DNA of 64,000 bases from Marinifilum fragile JCM 15579. GTDB lineage: Bacteria > Bacteroidota > Bacteroidia > Bacteroidales > Marinifilaceae. Positions 56,198-64,000 of this stretch are shown in pieces; position 1 is the stretch's first letter; each line of letters opens with the position of its first letter. The notes under the pieces are model-generated. The model ran no database searches. It had not been told where the DNA came from and was given only the letters and a program-made list of their open reading frames with translations. The translations under genes and the position numbers were made by a program. The stretch covers positions 186,001-250,000 of the forward strand of contig NZ_BAZX01000001.1 of the NCBI RefSeq assembly GCF_001310955.1. The letters are read 5' to 3'.

Positions 56198-56425
56198 ATG
56201 AGAGAAATTTGTGTGCCAATTCCGTTTACTGATGATGAACAGGTGGCAGAAGTGGAAGTGAAATTTGCTAATCGAAAAATAAGTGTTCAATATCGATTAG
56301 AGTCTTTTTTGTGGGATGTAAGTGATGATGCGAATTTTAATCCTGAGGATGGGATCGCAGAGGATTTGATGAAAATTTACAAGCTTAAAAAATTAATAGC
56401 CGATTATGATCAGCCTGGGAATTGA
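56198..56425 (+). CDS. Small hypothetical protein at the end of the efflux operon
   Basis: 75 residues, acidic, no signal peptide or helix. 'ICVPIPFTDDEQVAEVEVKFANRKISVQYRLESFLWDV' suggests two or three beta strands followed by a helix. I do not recognise the family. Its short distance from the permease gene (27 bases) and same strand suggest that it belongs to the operon. It may be a small cytoplasmic accessory of the transporter, but this is only a guess from position. Confidence 0.65.
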   Translation: MREICVPIPFTDDEQVAEVEVKFANRKISVQYRLESFLWDVSDDANFNPEDGIAEDLMKIYKLKKLIADYDQPGN

Positions 56426-56561
56426 TACAGATATTTACGCCTTCCGAAAATTCAAAATACATTCAAGTTTTGTTCCGAAAAAAATAAAATTACCTTGCAG
56501 CTGTAACTAATGCATAGGTTGTGCGTCATACAATCGATTCAGAACAATAAAAGCTGCGAAT

Positions 56562-57806
56562 ATGGAATATCTAAGTAAGATTGTATTATTTTTTTCTTTG
56601 TTTTTTACTATTCTATTGAGTGCTTTAGGTATTAAGGCACAAAATTATCCTTGCTATTTATATGGCTCTATAACTACGGTTGATGGAGATGTTTATGAAG
56701 GACCAATCAGATGGAATGATGAAGAAGTATTTTTAACGGATGTTTTTAATTCTGAAAAGATAGAAAATCCATATTTGAAATATATAAAGGAAGAAAAAAA
56801 GAGGGTAGTTGAATACAAAAGAAAAAGAAGAACATCTTGGTATAGAGTGGAATACAGTGATGAGCAATCCTACAGTGCTTTTAATCGAAAATTTGAATGC
56901 CGATTTGGTGATATTAAATCCATTTCTATCACAGGAAGGGAATCTGTTAATTTGGAGCTTAAAACAGGAAAATTCATAAACTTATCAGGTGGATCTAATG
57001 ATGTTGGCAATCAGGTTTGGATCATGGATCATGAATTGGGTTTGCTTAAAATAGATTGGAACAGAATTGATGTTGTAAATTTTTATTCTCCAGAGAAGCA
57101 GCCTGTTGAAAATTTTGGAGAACCGATTTATGGTAAAATTACCACTACAATAGGCGAGTTTACAGGCTTCATTCAATGGGATCATGATGAAAGATTACTA
57201 CAGGATAAATTGGATGGAGAAAGCCGTGATGGTGATATGGATATACCATTTACCAAAATCAGTAAAATTCAAAAAGAGGAGAATGGTTCAAGAATTACCT
57301 TGCTATCAGGTCGTAATTTGATGTTAAGATCTTCGAATGATGTATCACGAAATAACAGGGGCATAATTGTCACCATACCAAATGTTGGACGTATTGACTT
57401 TACATGGAAACACTTTTTATCCCTTGATTTATTGCCACTTCCCCAAAGTGCAATGACTTGTTTTTCTGAATTTAATGACTCGGAAAGGTTGTACGGTAAG
57501 ATAACTAACAATGAGGGAGAAACTTTTGAAGGTGTAATTGTTTACGATTTAGATGAGGCAATGGATTCTGAAATTTTAAATGGTCTTAACGATGAACTGG
57601 AATTTTCGTTACCATTCAGAAATGTGAGAAAGATTATTCCGAAAGCATACAATTATTGTTTGGTAGAGTTAAAAAGTGGACAAAATTTATTTTTAGGCGA
57701 CCAAACTGATGTTTCTGGGAAGAATGCAGGAATATTAATTTTTACAGGAAATGATAATTGCAAGATTTTTGATTGGGAAGATATACAAGAAATAGAGTTC
57801 TTTTAA
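56562..57806 (+). CDS. Secreted protein with three internal repeats, unknown function
   Basis: 414 residues with a signal peptide (1-27, ending 'IKAQN'). Three repeat starts are visible at about residues 33, 189 and 309: 'LYGSITTVDGDVYEGPIRW', 'IYGKITTTIGEFTGFIQW' and 'LYGKITNNEGETFEGVIVY', each followed by an acidic segment. Beta-strand patterns suggest small barrels or sandwiches resembling those of cell-surface or periplasmic proteins. I do not recognise the family. It is followed by a strong terminator, so it is a single-gene unit between the efflux operon and the giant gene. Confidence 0.72.
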   Translation: MEYLSKIVLFFSLFFTILLSALGIKAQNYPCYLYGSITTVDGDVYEGPIRWNDEEVFLTDVFNSEKIENPYLKYIKEEKKRVVEYKRKRRTSWYRVEYSDEQSYSAFNRKFECRFGDIKSISITGRESVNLELKTGKFINLSGGSNDVGNQVWIMDHELGLLKIDWNRIDVVNFYSPEKQPVENFGEPIYGKITTTIGEFTGFIQWDHDERLLQDKLDGESRDGDMDIPFTKISKIQKEENGSRITLLSGRNLMLRSSNDVSRNNRGIIVTIPNVGRIDFTWKHFLSLDLLPLPQSAMTCFSEFNDSERLYGKITNNEGETFEGVIVYDLDEAMDSEILNGLNDELEFSLPFRNVRKIIPKAYNYCLVELKSGQNLFLGDQTDVSGKNAGILIFTGNDNCKIFDWEDIQEIEFF

Positions 57807-58133
57807 TTAAGTCGATAAAATGCATATAATCGCGTAAAACTATTGAAAAACCTGATTGTTCGAAAGAATGATCAGGTTTTTTAAGTTTTTGATTTAATAT
57901 GAATTACAGATGTTCGATTTTTGTAGATCAAAAAATACTTTTTCAGCTTAGTGGAATAAAGTGAAAAAATGATCTGCAAATAATCTGGAGTAATAATTAA
58001 TATGTTGAAATTTTTCCCCAAATTTGAAACTTATTTGTTTTTCTCTCGTCAAAACAAGAAGTTCTTTCATGAAAAGAATAATTGATTTTATCTAACCTAT
58101 TGGTGAGTTTGACTGATTAGAATTCTGTTTGTT
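57807..58133. terminator. Gap with terminator before the giant gene
   Basis: The hairpin AACCTGAT/ATCAGGTT (about 57849-57878) with inner pairing and a T run ends the preceding gene. The remaining 250 bases are AT-rich; they must hold the promoter of the giant gene, but I see no good TAnnTTTG box. Confidence 0.7.
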
Positions 58134-61100
58134 ATGAAAAGGTATGGTATACGTTTTTTACTATTAATATTATTACATACTGTTTATATTACTGCGGAAG
58201 CACGTGATTTTTACTGGATTGGAGGCTCAGGAAACTTTAATGATATTCAGCATTGGAGTGATCAGCCAGGAGGGAAAGTAAATCCTGATGCTTTATTGCC
58301 AGACAAGGATGATAATGTTTACTTCGATGAATTTTCATTTCCTGATCCTGGTGCAGAGGTTGTAATTACAAGTGTTGCTCGATGTGCAAATATGCATTGG
58401 GGAAATGTAAAGAATATGCCAACACTTAAAACCGATGCCAATCCAGCTCACTATTTGGTAATATATGGTGGTGTTACTTTTAGCAATCAAATGGTAATCG
58501 ACCTTGATCGACCATTATATTTTCGTGCAAATACATTAGGTAATACAATTGATTTTGGTGGGAACACATTCGATGGTGATTTAATTTTTGAAAATAATGG
58601 TGGATGGAGAATCACCAATTCATTAAATATTTTGGATAATGATATCCAATTTAATCAAGGAACTTTAAGTATTGAAGCAGAAGTGAATTGCGGACGAATT
58701 GTTTCGAATACAACCATTTCGAGAGAATTGTACTTGAATTCTGCTACCATTAACTTAAATAAACCTGGAGAGTCTGTATTTAGTTTTCAAACAGATAACC
58801 TAAATGTCGAGGCAGGTAATTCCACAATAAAAGTTTTATCAGATAACTCAAGTATTGAAACATCAGGTAGCGAAAAGATAGATTTTTACGATGTGATATT
58901 TTCTGGAAATTCAGGAGCTGTTGTTAATACGAGTTTACGTGCCAATTTTAACAAACTAAGGTTTGAGAAAGATGGTAGTTTAAGTGGTCCAAATGATTTT
59001 CAAGAATTGGAATTTACAGAGGGTTATTCCTATACTATAGATAAAGATATCCAAAATGTTCATGTCCTGTTTACTGCAATAGGGCAATGTCATGCATTTA
59101 TAAATATTACAGGAGGTTCTGCAGGAGGATTTATTTCAGCAGATGGTGTAGCTTTAGATTACTTAAAGGTTAGAAATGTAACTGCAACAGGTACAGCAGC
59201 CCCTTTTAATGCACTTAATTCCTATGACTTGGGCGCAACTTCGGGTTGGACTTTTGGCGCTCCTTCTTCAGATGATTATACGTGGAACGGAAATGGAGGA
59301 GATAACAATTGGGGAAATCATGAGAACTGGGATAAAGATTGTGTCCCATCCAGAAATAATAATGCTATTATCCCTAACGGTGTTACTGTGAATGTTAATG
59401 TTCCAGCAGAATGTAAGGATCTTGAGATTCAAGGAACATCTACATTAGAGGGAAATAAAAACCTGGAAATATATGCATCATTAAAGGCTACAGATGCAAT
59501 TTGGGATTTTGATGGTCAAACCACATTGAAAGGTGGAGGTACGATTTCTTTAAATGCTACAATGTCAGGAACCTTAATGGTAGATGCAAAAGCGAATACT
59601 TATACTTTAAGTACAGCACTGGATGTAGCAAACGAATTACATTTGATTTCGGGAACATTAAATGCAGCTAATTTTACAATTGATGTAAACCGATTTGTGT
59701 CAAATTCATCGGAGCCAAGGACATTAAATATTGCGAATGCAAAAATTGATATCAATGCAGGAGTTTTAAAAGCTTGGCATGTTCAGGGAACAGGCTTTGC
59801 CTTTTTAGGATCAGGATCAGAAATTACTCTTTACCAAAGCGGTGCTGAATTTTATAATAACAATACCGATGGAATTACTTATGAAAAAGTTCTATTCCAT
59901 CCTCAAGATAATCAGGTGTTTTTAACCAATGAAAATGCATCAGATTATCCTGGTTTTAAAGAATTGATTTTTAATGGAAGTGCGAAGCTTTCTGGGAATC
60001 ATCAATTTGATAATATCACCTTTGCGGCAGGAAAAGAGTATTTATTTCAGGCAGGAAGTACTCAGAAAATTTTGGAAATAGATGGCCTAAATGCTGTTGG
60101 TACTTGTTCTGAAAACATTTCGCTTAAAGGTGATGGCGGAGTAGCATTCATTGATAGTGATGTAAATTCAAAGAACATTGTTCGTGTCAGAGTTGAAGAT
60201 GTGAATGTTGTTGGTGGAATGGCTAATGTTTTGGAAGCTAGAGAATCTATTGGTGTTTCGGGCTATGAAGGTTGGGTTTTTCCTGATGATTTATTGGGCG
60301 GAGACGTTTATTGGACAGGTAATGTTGATGATAATTGGTTCGAAGCTGGTAACTGGGATACAGGTTGTATTCCAACCAGAAAAGACAACGTATATTTTGA
60401 AGATGCTAAGGTTACAGGTAGTTTTGCTGTTAATATTTCACTAAGAGGACGGATTGCAGAGTGTAACAATATAACTTGGAGTGCTGCAACTAATATGACT
60501 TTTTCAGGCGATCAACCATTAAATGTATTTGGTAGTCTTGATATGTCAGGCATGGCAGCAGGAAAGAATTTATTTTCGGGAGAAATAAACTTTAAAGCTG
60601 AAAATGATCCTCAAACGATTAATATTGGTGTAGTTGAATTAATTAGCGATCTTAATTTCATCGGAAACGAACAGGAAGATGGCAGTTGGAAAGCTAGTTC
60701 CTGGAGTATCACTTCATATCTTATTACAACAGGTACGATTGACCTGAAACAAGGTGAGTTATCTACCAATGGAAATGAAATTGAAAGCAAGGAATTTTAC
60801 TCTAATTATGGTATAGATAATGTACGTTCGTTGAATTTATCTTCCACAATTCTTAAAGTTGAAAAGTTTGAAGTTTCTGCAGAAGCATTTACACTTTCTT
60901 CTGGAACTTCGGAAGTTCGATTGACAAAGGCAGGAGAGTTTATTGTTTCTGCTGGCGATGAAGATTTAGCATTTAATAACCTGACTTTTGAAGAGCCAAC
61001 AGGAAATGCATATGTTGATATTTTTGCAGATAATGTAAGTTTTAATGAAATGGTATTTAAAGGTAATACCTATTTCAGAAAACCAACTCCTTCCAAATTG

Positions 61101-64000
61101 AGTTTTACGGCCCAAAGTATTCAAATGGCAGTAGGAAAAACTTATGTGTTTGAAAGTAGACAAGAGTTTGAATTCGAGAATATTATTGCCAATGGAGCAT
61201 GTGAAGGAACGATTGATATTTCTGGTTCAGGTTCTGACGCAGCCATATTCAGAGCTAAAGCAGGAGTTACCAATATAGAAGTTAGCTCTGTTAATTTATT
61301 AAATGTTCATGCGGACCCGGACAATGTATTTGTTGCAAAATCATCATTGGATTTGGGAAACACGACAGGTTGGAAATTTGAAGAGGAACCAACAGGAAGA
61401 GATTTATTTTGGATTAATGGAGAAGGAGATTGGGATGATCCAAACCATTGGGCAACATCTTCAGGTGCTGCTGCTTCAGGTGGAGTTGCGGATGGTTGTG
61501 TGCCAACAGCTAAGGATAATGTTTTTTTCGATGTAAATTCATTCACTGGATTTGATCAAAATGTTCGCACAGGATCTGGTGATATCCGTTGTAGAACAAT
61601 GGATTGGACAGGATCTGAAACCGCACGACCTAATTTTGTAATGGGAGATACTGATATTTCAGGTGTTTACATTTACGGTTCGTTCATTTTAAATGATCAA
61701 CTTGATATTGATTTATCACCAGTGGTTGACTTTTATTTCAGAGCAACTGAGGCACAAACTATCAATACATTTGATTATATATTTCCTAATGTTGTTGAGT
61801 TCGATGGAAAAGGTGGAGTTTGGATAATGAACTCTGATTTTCAGACAGAAGGAGATTTGTTTGTTCGTCATGGTAAGTTAATTGCGAATGGAAATTTAGT
61901 TGAATGTAAAAGTTTAACCTCAATTGAAACTCCTGCAGGAATAAACTCGAGAGGATTGGATATTACCAACTCAAACTTGATAATAAATGGAAGCGAAGAT
62001 GTTTCGGGACGTTCAATTTATATCAATTTAGCGGATGAGAATTACGAGCAAGGTTTTGAATTCCAAACTGATAACAGTGTAATCAGATTAAAAGATAATG
62101 CGGATATTATTTTGTTAGGATCTGCTTTAAATAATGTGTCATTTAATGAGATAATATTTGAAAAAGGAGGAGAGTTCAATAGTGGATTCTCTGGCTTTGA
62201 AGTTTATGCATCGCATTTGTTATTCGAAGGTGATGGAATTATAAAAGGAAAGAAAAATTCATTTGGAACTCTTGAATTGGCAAGAGGTTTTGAATATAAA
62301 TTAGAGAATGGCAGAACTATTACTACAGATAAATTACTTGTTGATGGTAGTTGTTTTGCACCAATATATCTGCACTCTACAAGAGATGGTGTTGGAAATG
62401 AAACGTTTCTTGTAGCAAAGAATGATGTAAATGGAAATTTCCTGGAGTTAAAAGATATTCATGCTGATATTTCTGGCGGTATAAAATACATCGCAACCAA
62501 TTCCTTCGATCTAGGAAATACAAGTGGTTGGACTGTTGATGGAGTAATTGCTCCCATTGCATTGTACTGGACTGGTAATGGTGCGGATGATAATTGGAAT
62601 AATCATGAAAACTGGAGTAGAGCGACTGATGGTAGCGAAGAAGGATGTGTACCTACAATTAATGATGATGTTTTCTTTACTGCTAACTCATTTTTTGGAA
62701 GTAAATTGGTAGAGTTAACTGCTGATGCCAAATGTCATAGCATGACATGGAATGATGATATTGATCCGGATGCAAGTTTTTCTGTAACTGCAAAACTCCA
62801 AATGGGAGGTTCTATGGATCTTGCCAATAGCATGACTTTGGACATGCAAGGAACTTTCGAATTTATTGGTGATGGATTAACTGATATCAAAAATGTTGAT
62901 TTTGCCAATAAAAATCTGGATGGTGATGTTCGATTTGTAGGAAAAGATCAATCGTGGATTTGGCAAACTGGTTTTGTTACTTCTGGAAATTTGGAAATAG
63001 ATGAAGGTTCCGTTTCTACTCAAGGCTTCGATTTTACTGTAAGTCAATTTAAATCATTGTCATTACACGATTCTGATGCAGTTCGTTCTTTTGATATGAC
63101 AAACTCCATTGTTAAAGTAACTTCCAATAATATTACAAGTTGGAGTATGATAATGAATACTGCTGGAGGTTTAACTTTTACAAGTACAGATTCATACATT
63201 ACTTTCGAAAATGGCGGAGGCATTTATTGTGAAACCGATGGTGAAGTTCGTTTCGGATTTGTAGATTTTGTGGATAATGGTATTATTAATATTACAAGCG
63301 GAGCAGATACAGAAAAAGGATATTTTGGTTCTGTAAGATTTATGGAAGAAGGAAAGATTTTTGGAAATACTGAATTCCTAAATCTTGAATTCACATTGGG
63401 TTACGAGAACAATACCATTGAGTCAGGAAAAACAGTTACTGTTGTGAATGATTTAAAAATGGAAGGTGTTCGTTGTTCTTACGTTTTTCTAAAAGCAAGT
63501 ACACCTGGAGTTCGTGCAATACTTCACAAACCAGCAGATACTTTCAATAATATTTACAATGCATCGTTAACTGATATTCAGGGTACTACAGGTTCTGGTG
63601 CTATCGATCATCCAGTTAAATACCATTATGACAATGATAATTCTATTGGTTTTGCTGAATTAACTGATTCTAGTGGAGACGAAAATCCACCGTCGTTTGA
63701 AGAAAGTTTTGATAAACCAAGAGAAGAGTGGTGTAGCGATATTGCTGTGTTAGATCATGTTAAGGGATTTCCAATTAATAGCTCAACTACTTTCCAATGG
63801 TATTACAGTGTTGATGGAACTGCTGGTACTTATACCGAATTAGTTGGAGAAACCAACGCGGTAATCGAAGTCAATAAAAATGGATTCTACAAAGTTGAAG
63901 TTCGATATGGAAAAAATACGATAGCAGATGATGGAACAGATTGTAAAATTGAATCGACAATCGAAGTTGCACTGGGAGAAGTTTCGACTGTTTCATTAGA
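58134..64000 (+). CDS. Giant modular secreted protein, 3' truncated by window edge
   Basis: One frame is open from the ATG at 58134 to the window end, at least 1,955 codons, with no stop. Residues 1-23 form a signal peptide. The protein is made of modules beginning with an aromatic-Trp motif, 'FYWIGGSGNFND.QHW', 'YTWNGNGGDNNWGNHENW', 'VYWTGNVDDNWFEAGNW', 'LFWINGEGDWDDPNHW' and 'LYWTGNGADDNWNNHENW', each followed by 'CVP' or similar and 'DNVYF'. The module Trp codons are at 58215, 59283, 60312, 61410 and 62568. Most modules end in 'LGNTSGW' or similar. After about 63700 an Ig/PKD-like module appears. Beta-rich, Asn/Gly/Asp-rich and few Cys: probably a surface adhesin. The T9SS sorting domain, if any, is outside the window. 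Confidence 0.88.
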   Translation, partial: MKRYGIRFLLLILLHTVYITAEARDFYWIGGSGNFNDIQHWSDQPGGKVNPDALLPDKDDNVYFDEFSFPDPGAEVVITSVARCANMHWGNVKNMPTLKTDANPAHYLVIYGGVTFSNQMVIDLDRPLYFRANTLGNTIDFGGNTFDGDLIFENNGGWRITNSLNILDNDIQFNQGTLSIEAEVNCGRIVSNTTISRELYLNSATINLNKPGESVFSFQTDNLNVEAGNSTIKVLSDNSSIETSGSEKIDFYDVIFSGNSGAVVNTSLRANFNKLRFEKDGSLSGPNDFQELEFTEGYSYTIDKDIQNVHVLFTAIGQCHAFINITGGSAGGFISADGVALDYLKVRNVTATGTAAPFNALNSYDLGATSGWTFGAPSSDDYTWNGNGGDNNWGNHENWDKDCVPSRNNNAIIPNGVTVNVNVPAECKDLEIQGTSTLEGNKNLEIYASLKATDAIWDFDGQTTLKGGGTISLNATMSGTLMVDAKANTYTLSTALDVANELHLISGTLNAANFTIDVNRFVSNSSEPRTLNIANAKIDINAGVLKAWHVQGTGFAFLGSGSEITLYQSGAEFYNNNTDGITYEKVLFHPQDNQVFLTNENASDYPGFKELIFNGSAKLSGNHQFDNITFAAGKEYLFQAGSTQKILEIDGLNAVGTCSENISLKGDGGVAFIDSDVNSKNIVRVRVEDVNVVGGMANVLEARESIGVSGYEGWVFPDDLLGGDVYWTGNVDDNWFEAGNWDTGCIPTRKDNVYFEDAKVTGSFAVNISLRGRIAECNNITWSAATNMTFSGDQPLNVFGSLDMSGMAAGKNLFSGEINFKAENDPQTINIGVVELISDLNFIGNEQEDGSWKASSWSITSYLITTGTIDLKQGELSTNGNEIESKEFYSNYGIDNVRSLNLSSTILKVEKFEVSAEAFTLSSGTSEVRLTKAGEFIVSAGDEDLAFNNLTFEEPTGNAYVDIFADNVSFNEMVFKGNTYFRKPTPSKLSFTAQSIQMAVGKTYVFESRQEFEFENIIANGACEGTIDISGSGSDAAIFRAKAGVTNIEVSSVNLLNVHADPDNVFVAKSSLDLGNTTGWKFEEEPTGRDLFWINGEGDWDDPNHWATSSGAAASGGVADGCVPTAKDNVFFDVNSFTGFDQNVRTGSGDIRCRTMDWTGSETARPNFVMGDTDISGVYIYGSFILNDQLDIDLSPVVDFYFRATEAQTINTFDYIFPNVVEFDGKGGVWIMNSDFQTEGDLFVRHGKLIANGNLVECKSLTSIETPAGINSRGLDITNSNLIINGSEDVSGRSIYINLADENYEQGFEFQTDNSVIRLKDNADIILLGSALNNVSFNEIIFEKGGEFNSGFSGFEVYASHLLFEGDGIIKGKKNSFGTLELARGFEYKLENGRTITTDKLLVDGSCFAPIYLHSTRDGVGNETFLVAKNDVNGNFLELKDIHADISGGIKYIATNSFDLGNTSGWTVDGVIAPIALYWTGNGADDNWNNHENWSRATDGSEEGCVPTINDDVFFTANSFFGSKLVELTADAKCHSMTWNDDIDPDASFSVTAKLQMGGSMDLANSMTLDMQGTFEFIGDGLTDIKNVDFANKNLDGDVRFVGKDQSWIWQTGFVTSGNLEIDEGSVSTQGFDFTVSQFKSLSLHDSDAVRSFDMTNSIVKVTSNNITSWSMIMNTAGGLTFTSTDSYITFENGGGIYCETDGEVRFGFVDFVDNGIINITSGADTEKGYFGSVRFMEEGKIFGNTEFLNLEFTLGYENNTIESGKTVTVVNDLKMEGVRCSYVFLKASTPGVRAILHKPADTFNNIYNASLTDIQGTTGSGAIDHPVKYHYDNDNSIGFAELTDSSGDENPPSFEESFDKPREEWCSDIAVLDHVKGFPINSSTTFQWYYSVDGTAGTYTELVGETNAVIEVNKNGFYKVEVRYGKNTIADDGTDCKIESTIEVALGEVSTVSL

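Noticed and set aside
1..64000. Mobile element or prophage
   Set aside because: No transposase, integrase, phage gene or att-like duplication was found; only short REP-like hairpins occur.

Overview
The window is AT-rich chromosomal DNA from a member of the Bacteroidota, most likely a marine, facultatively anaerobic relative of the Marinilabiliales (an inference from gene content and order; no 16S gene is present). Supporting signs are type IX secretion/gliding genes (porU, porV, gldJ), fused and split CcsBA cytochrome c maturation genes, NrfHA, the order alaS - M23 peptidase - MerR - Nif3 - zinc ribbon, Bacteroidota-type -7 boxes (TAnnTTTG), and few Shine-Dalgarno sequences. I see no insertion sequence, prophage or CRISPR array. 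Dispersed REP-like hairpins and three degenerate tandem arrays occupy the larger intergenic gaps.

Layout. 1-9.7 kb: end of a sodium:solute symporter, a ChaN-type lipoprotein, an orphan conserved gene, a 41-bp tandem array, a cluster of small RDD/membrane/lipoprotein genes, a DUF4412-like protein and a double FKBP isomerase. 9.7-19 kb: a respiratory nitrite-ammonification locus (fused ccsBA on -, then outer-membrane barrel, nrfH, nrfA, split resB and ccsA on +). 19-26 kb: alaS, and a divergent operon of M23 peptidase, MerR regulator, Nif3-like protein, zinc-ribbon coiled coil and thioredoxin-like protein. 26-35.9 kb: CoA-binding protein, ispF, porV and porU on -, then gldJ, murF and an SMR exporter on +. 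35.9-36.8 kb: non-coding gap with four hairpins and a 21-bp array. 36.8-43.5 kb: envelope/housekeeping genes on - (GT2, lipid A-type acyltransferase, inositol monophosphatase, mtaB, Ppx/GppA, PhoH). 43.7-46.3 kb: folC, tRNA-Val(TAC), rex and a small HTH gene. 46.4-56.4 kb: a two-component pair (NtrY-like kinase, sigma-54 activator) divergent from an HlyD / FtsX-permease / ATPase / FtsX-permease efflux operon. 56.5-64 kb: a secreted protein with three internal repeats and the first about 1,955 codons of a giant modular secreted protein that runs off the end.

How the genes work together. NrfHA would reduce nitrite to ammonium with electrons from menaquinol; the two CcsBA-type systems would attach its hemes, possibly one being dedicated to the unusual CXXCK heme. 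PorU and PorV process and export T9SS cargo, of which the giant 3' protein is a plausible (unproven) example. The sigma-54 activator next to the efflux operon, together with a candidate -24/-12 promoter, suggests local control.

Quality note. Four unrelated genes (an RDD gene, split ccsA, the inositol monophosphatase and the HlyD adaptor) each carry one apparent single-base deletion that splits an otherwise normal family sequence. This looks more like residual sequencing/assembly error than four independent pseudogenes. The least explained features are the three intergenic arrays with 41-, 23- and 21-bp units; the 41-bp unit carries a palindromic core.
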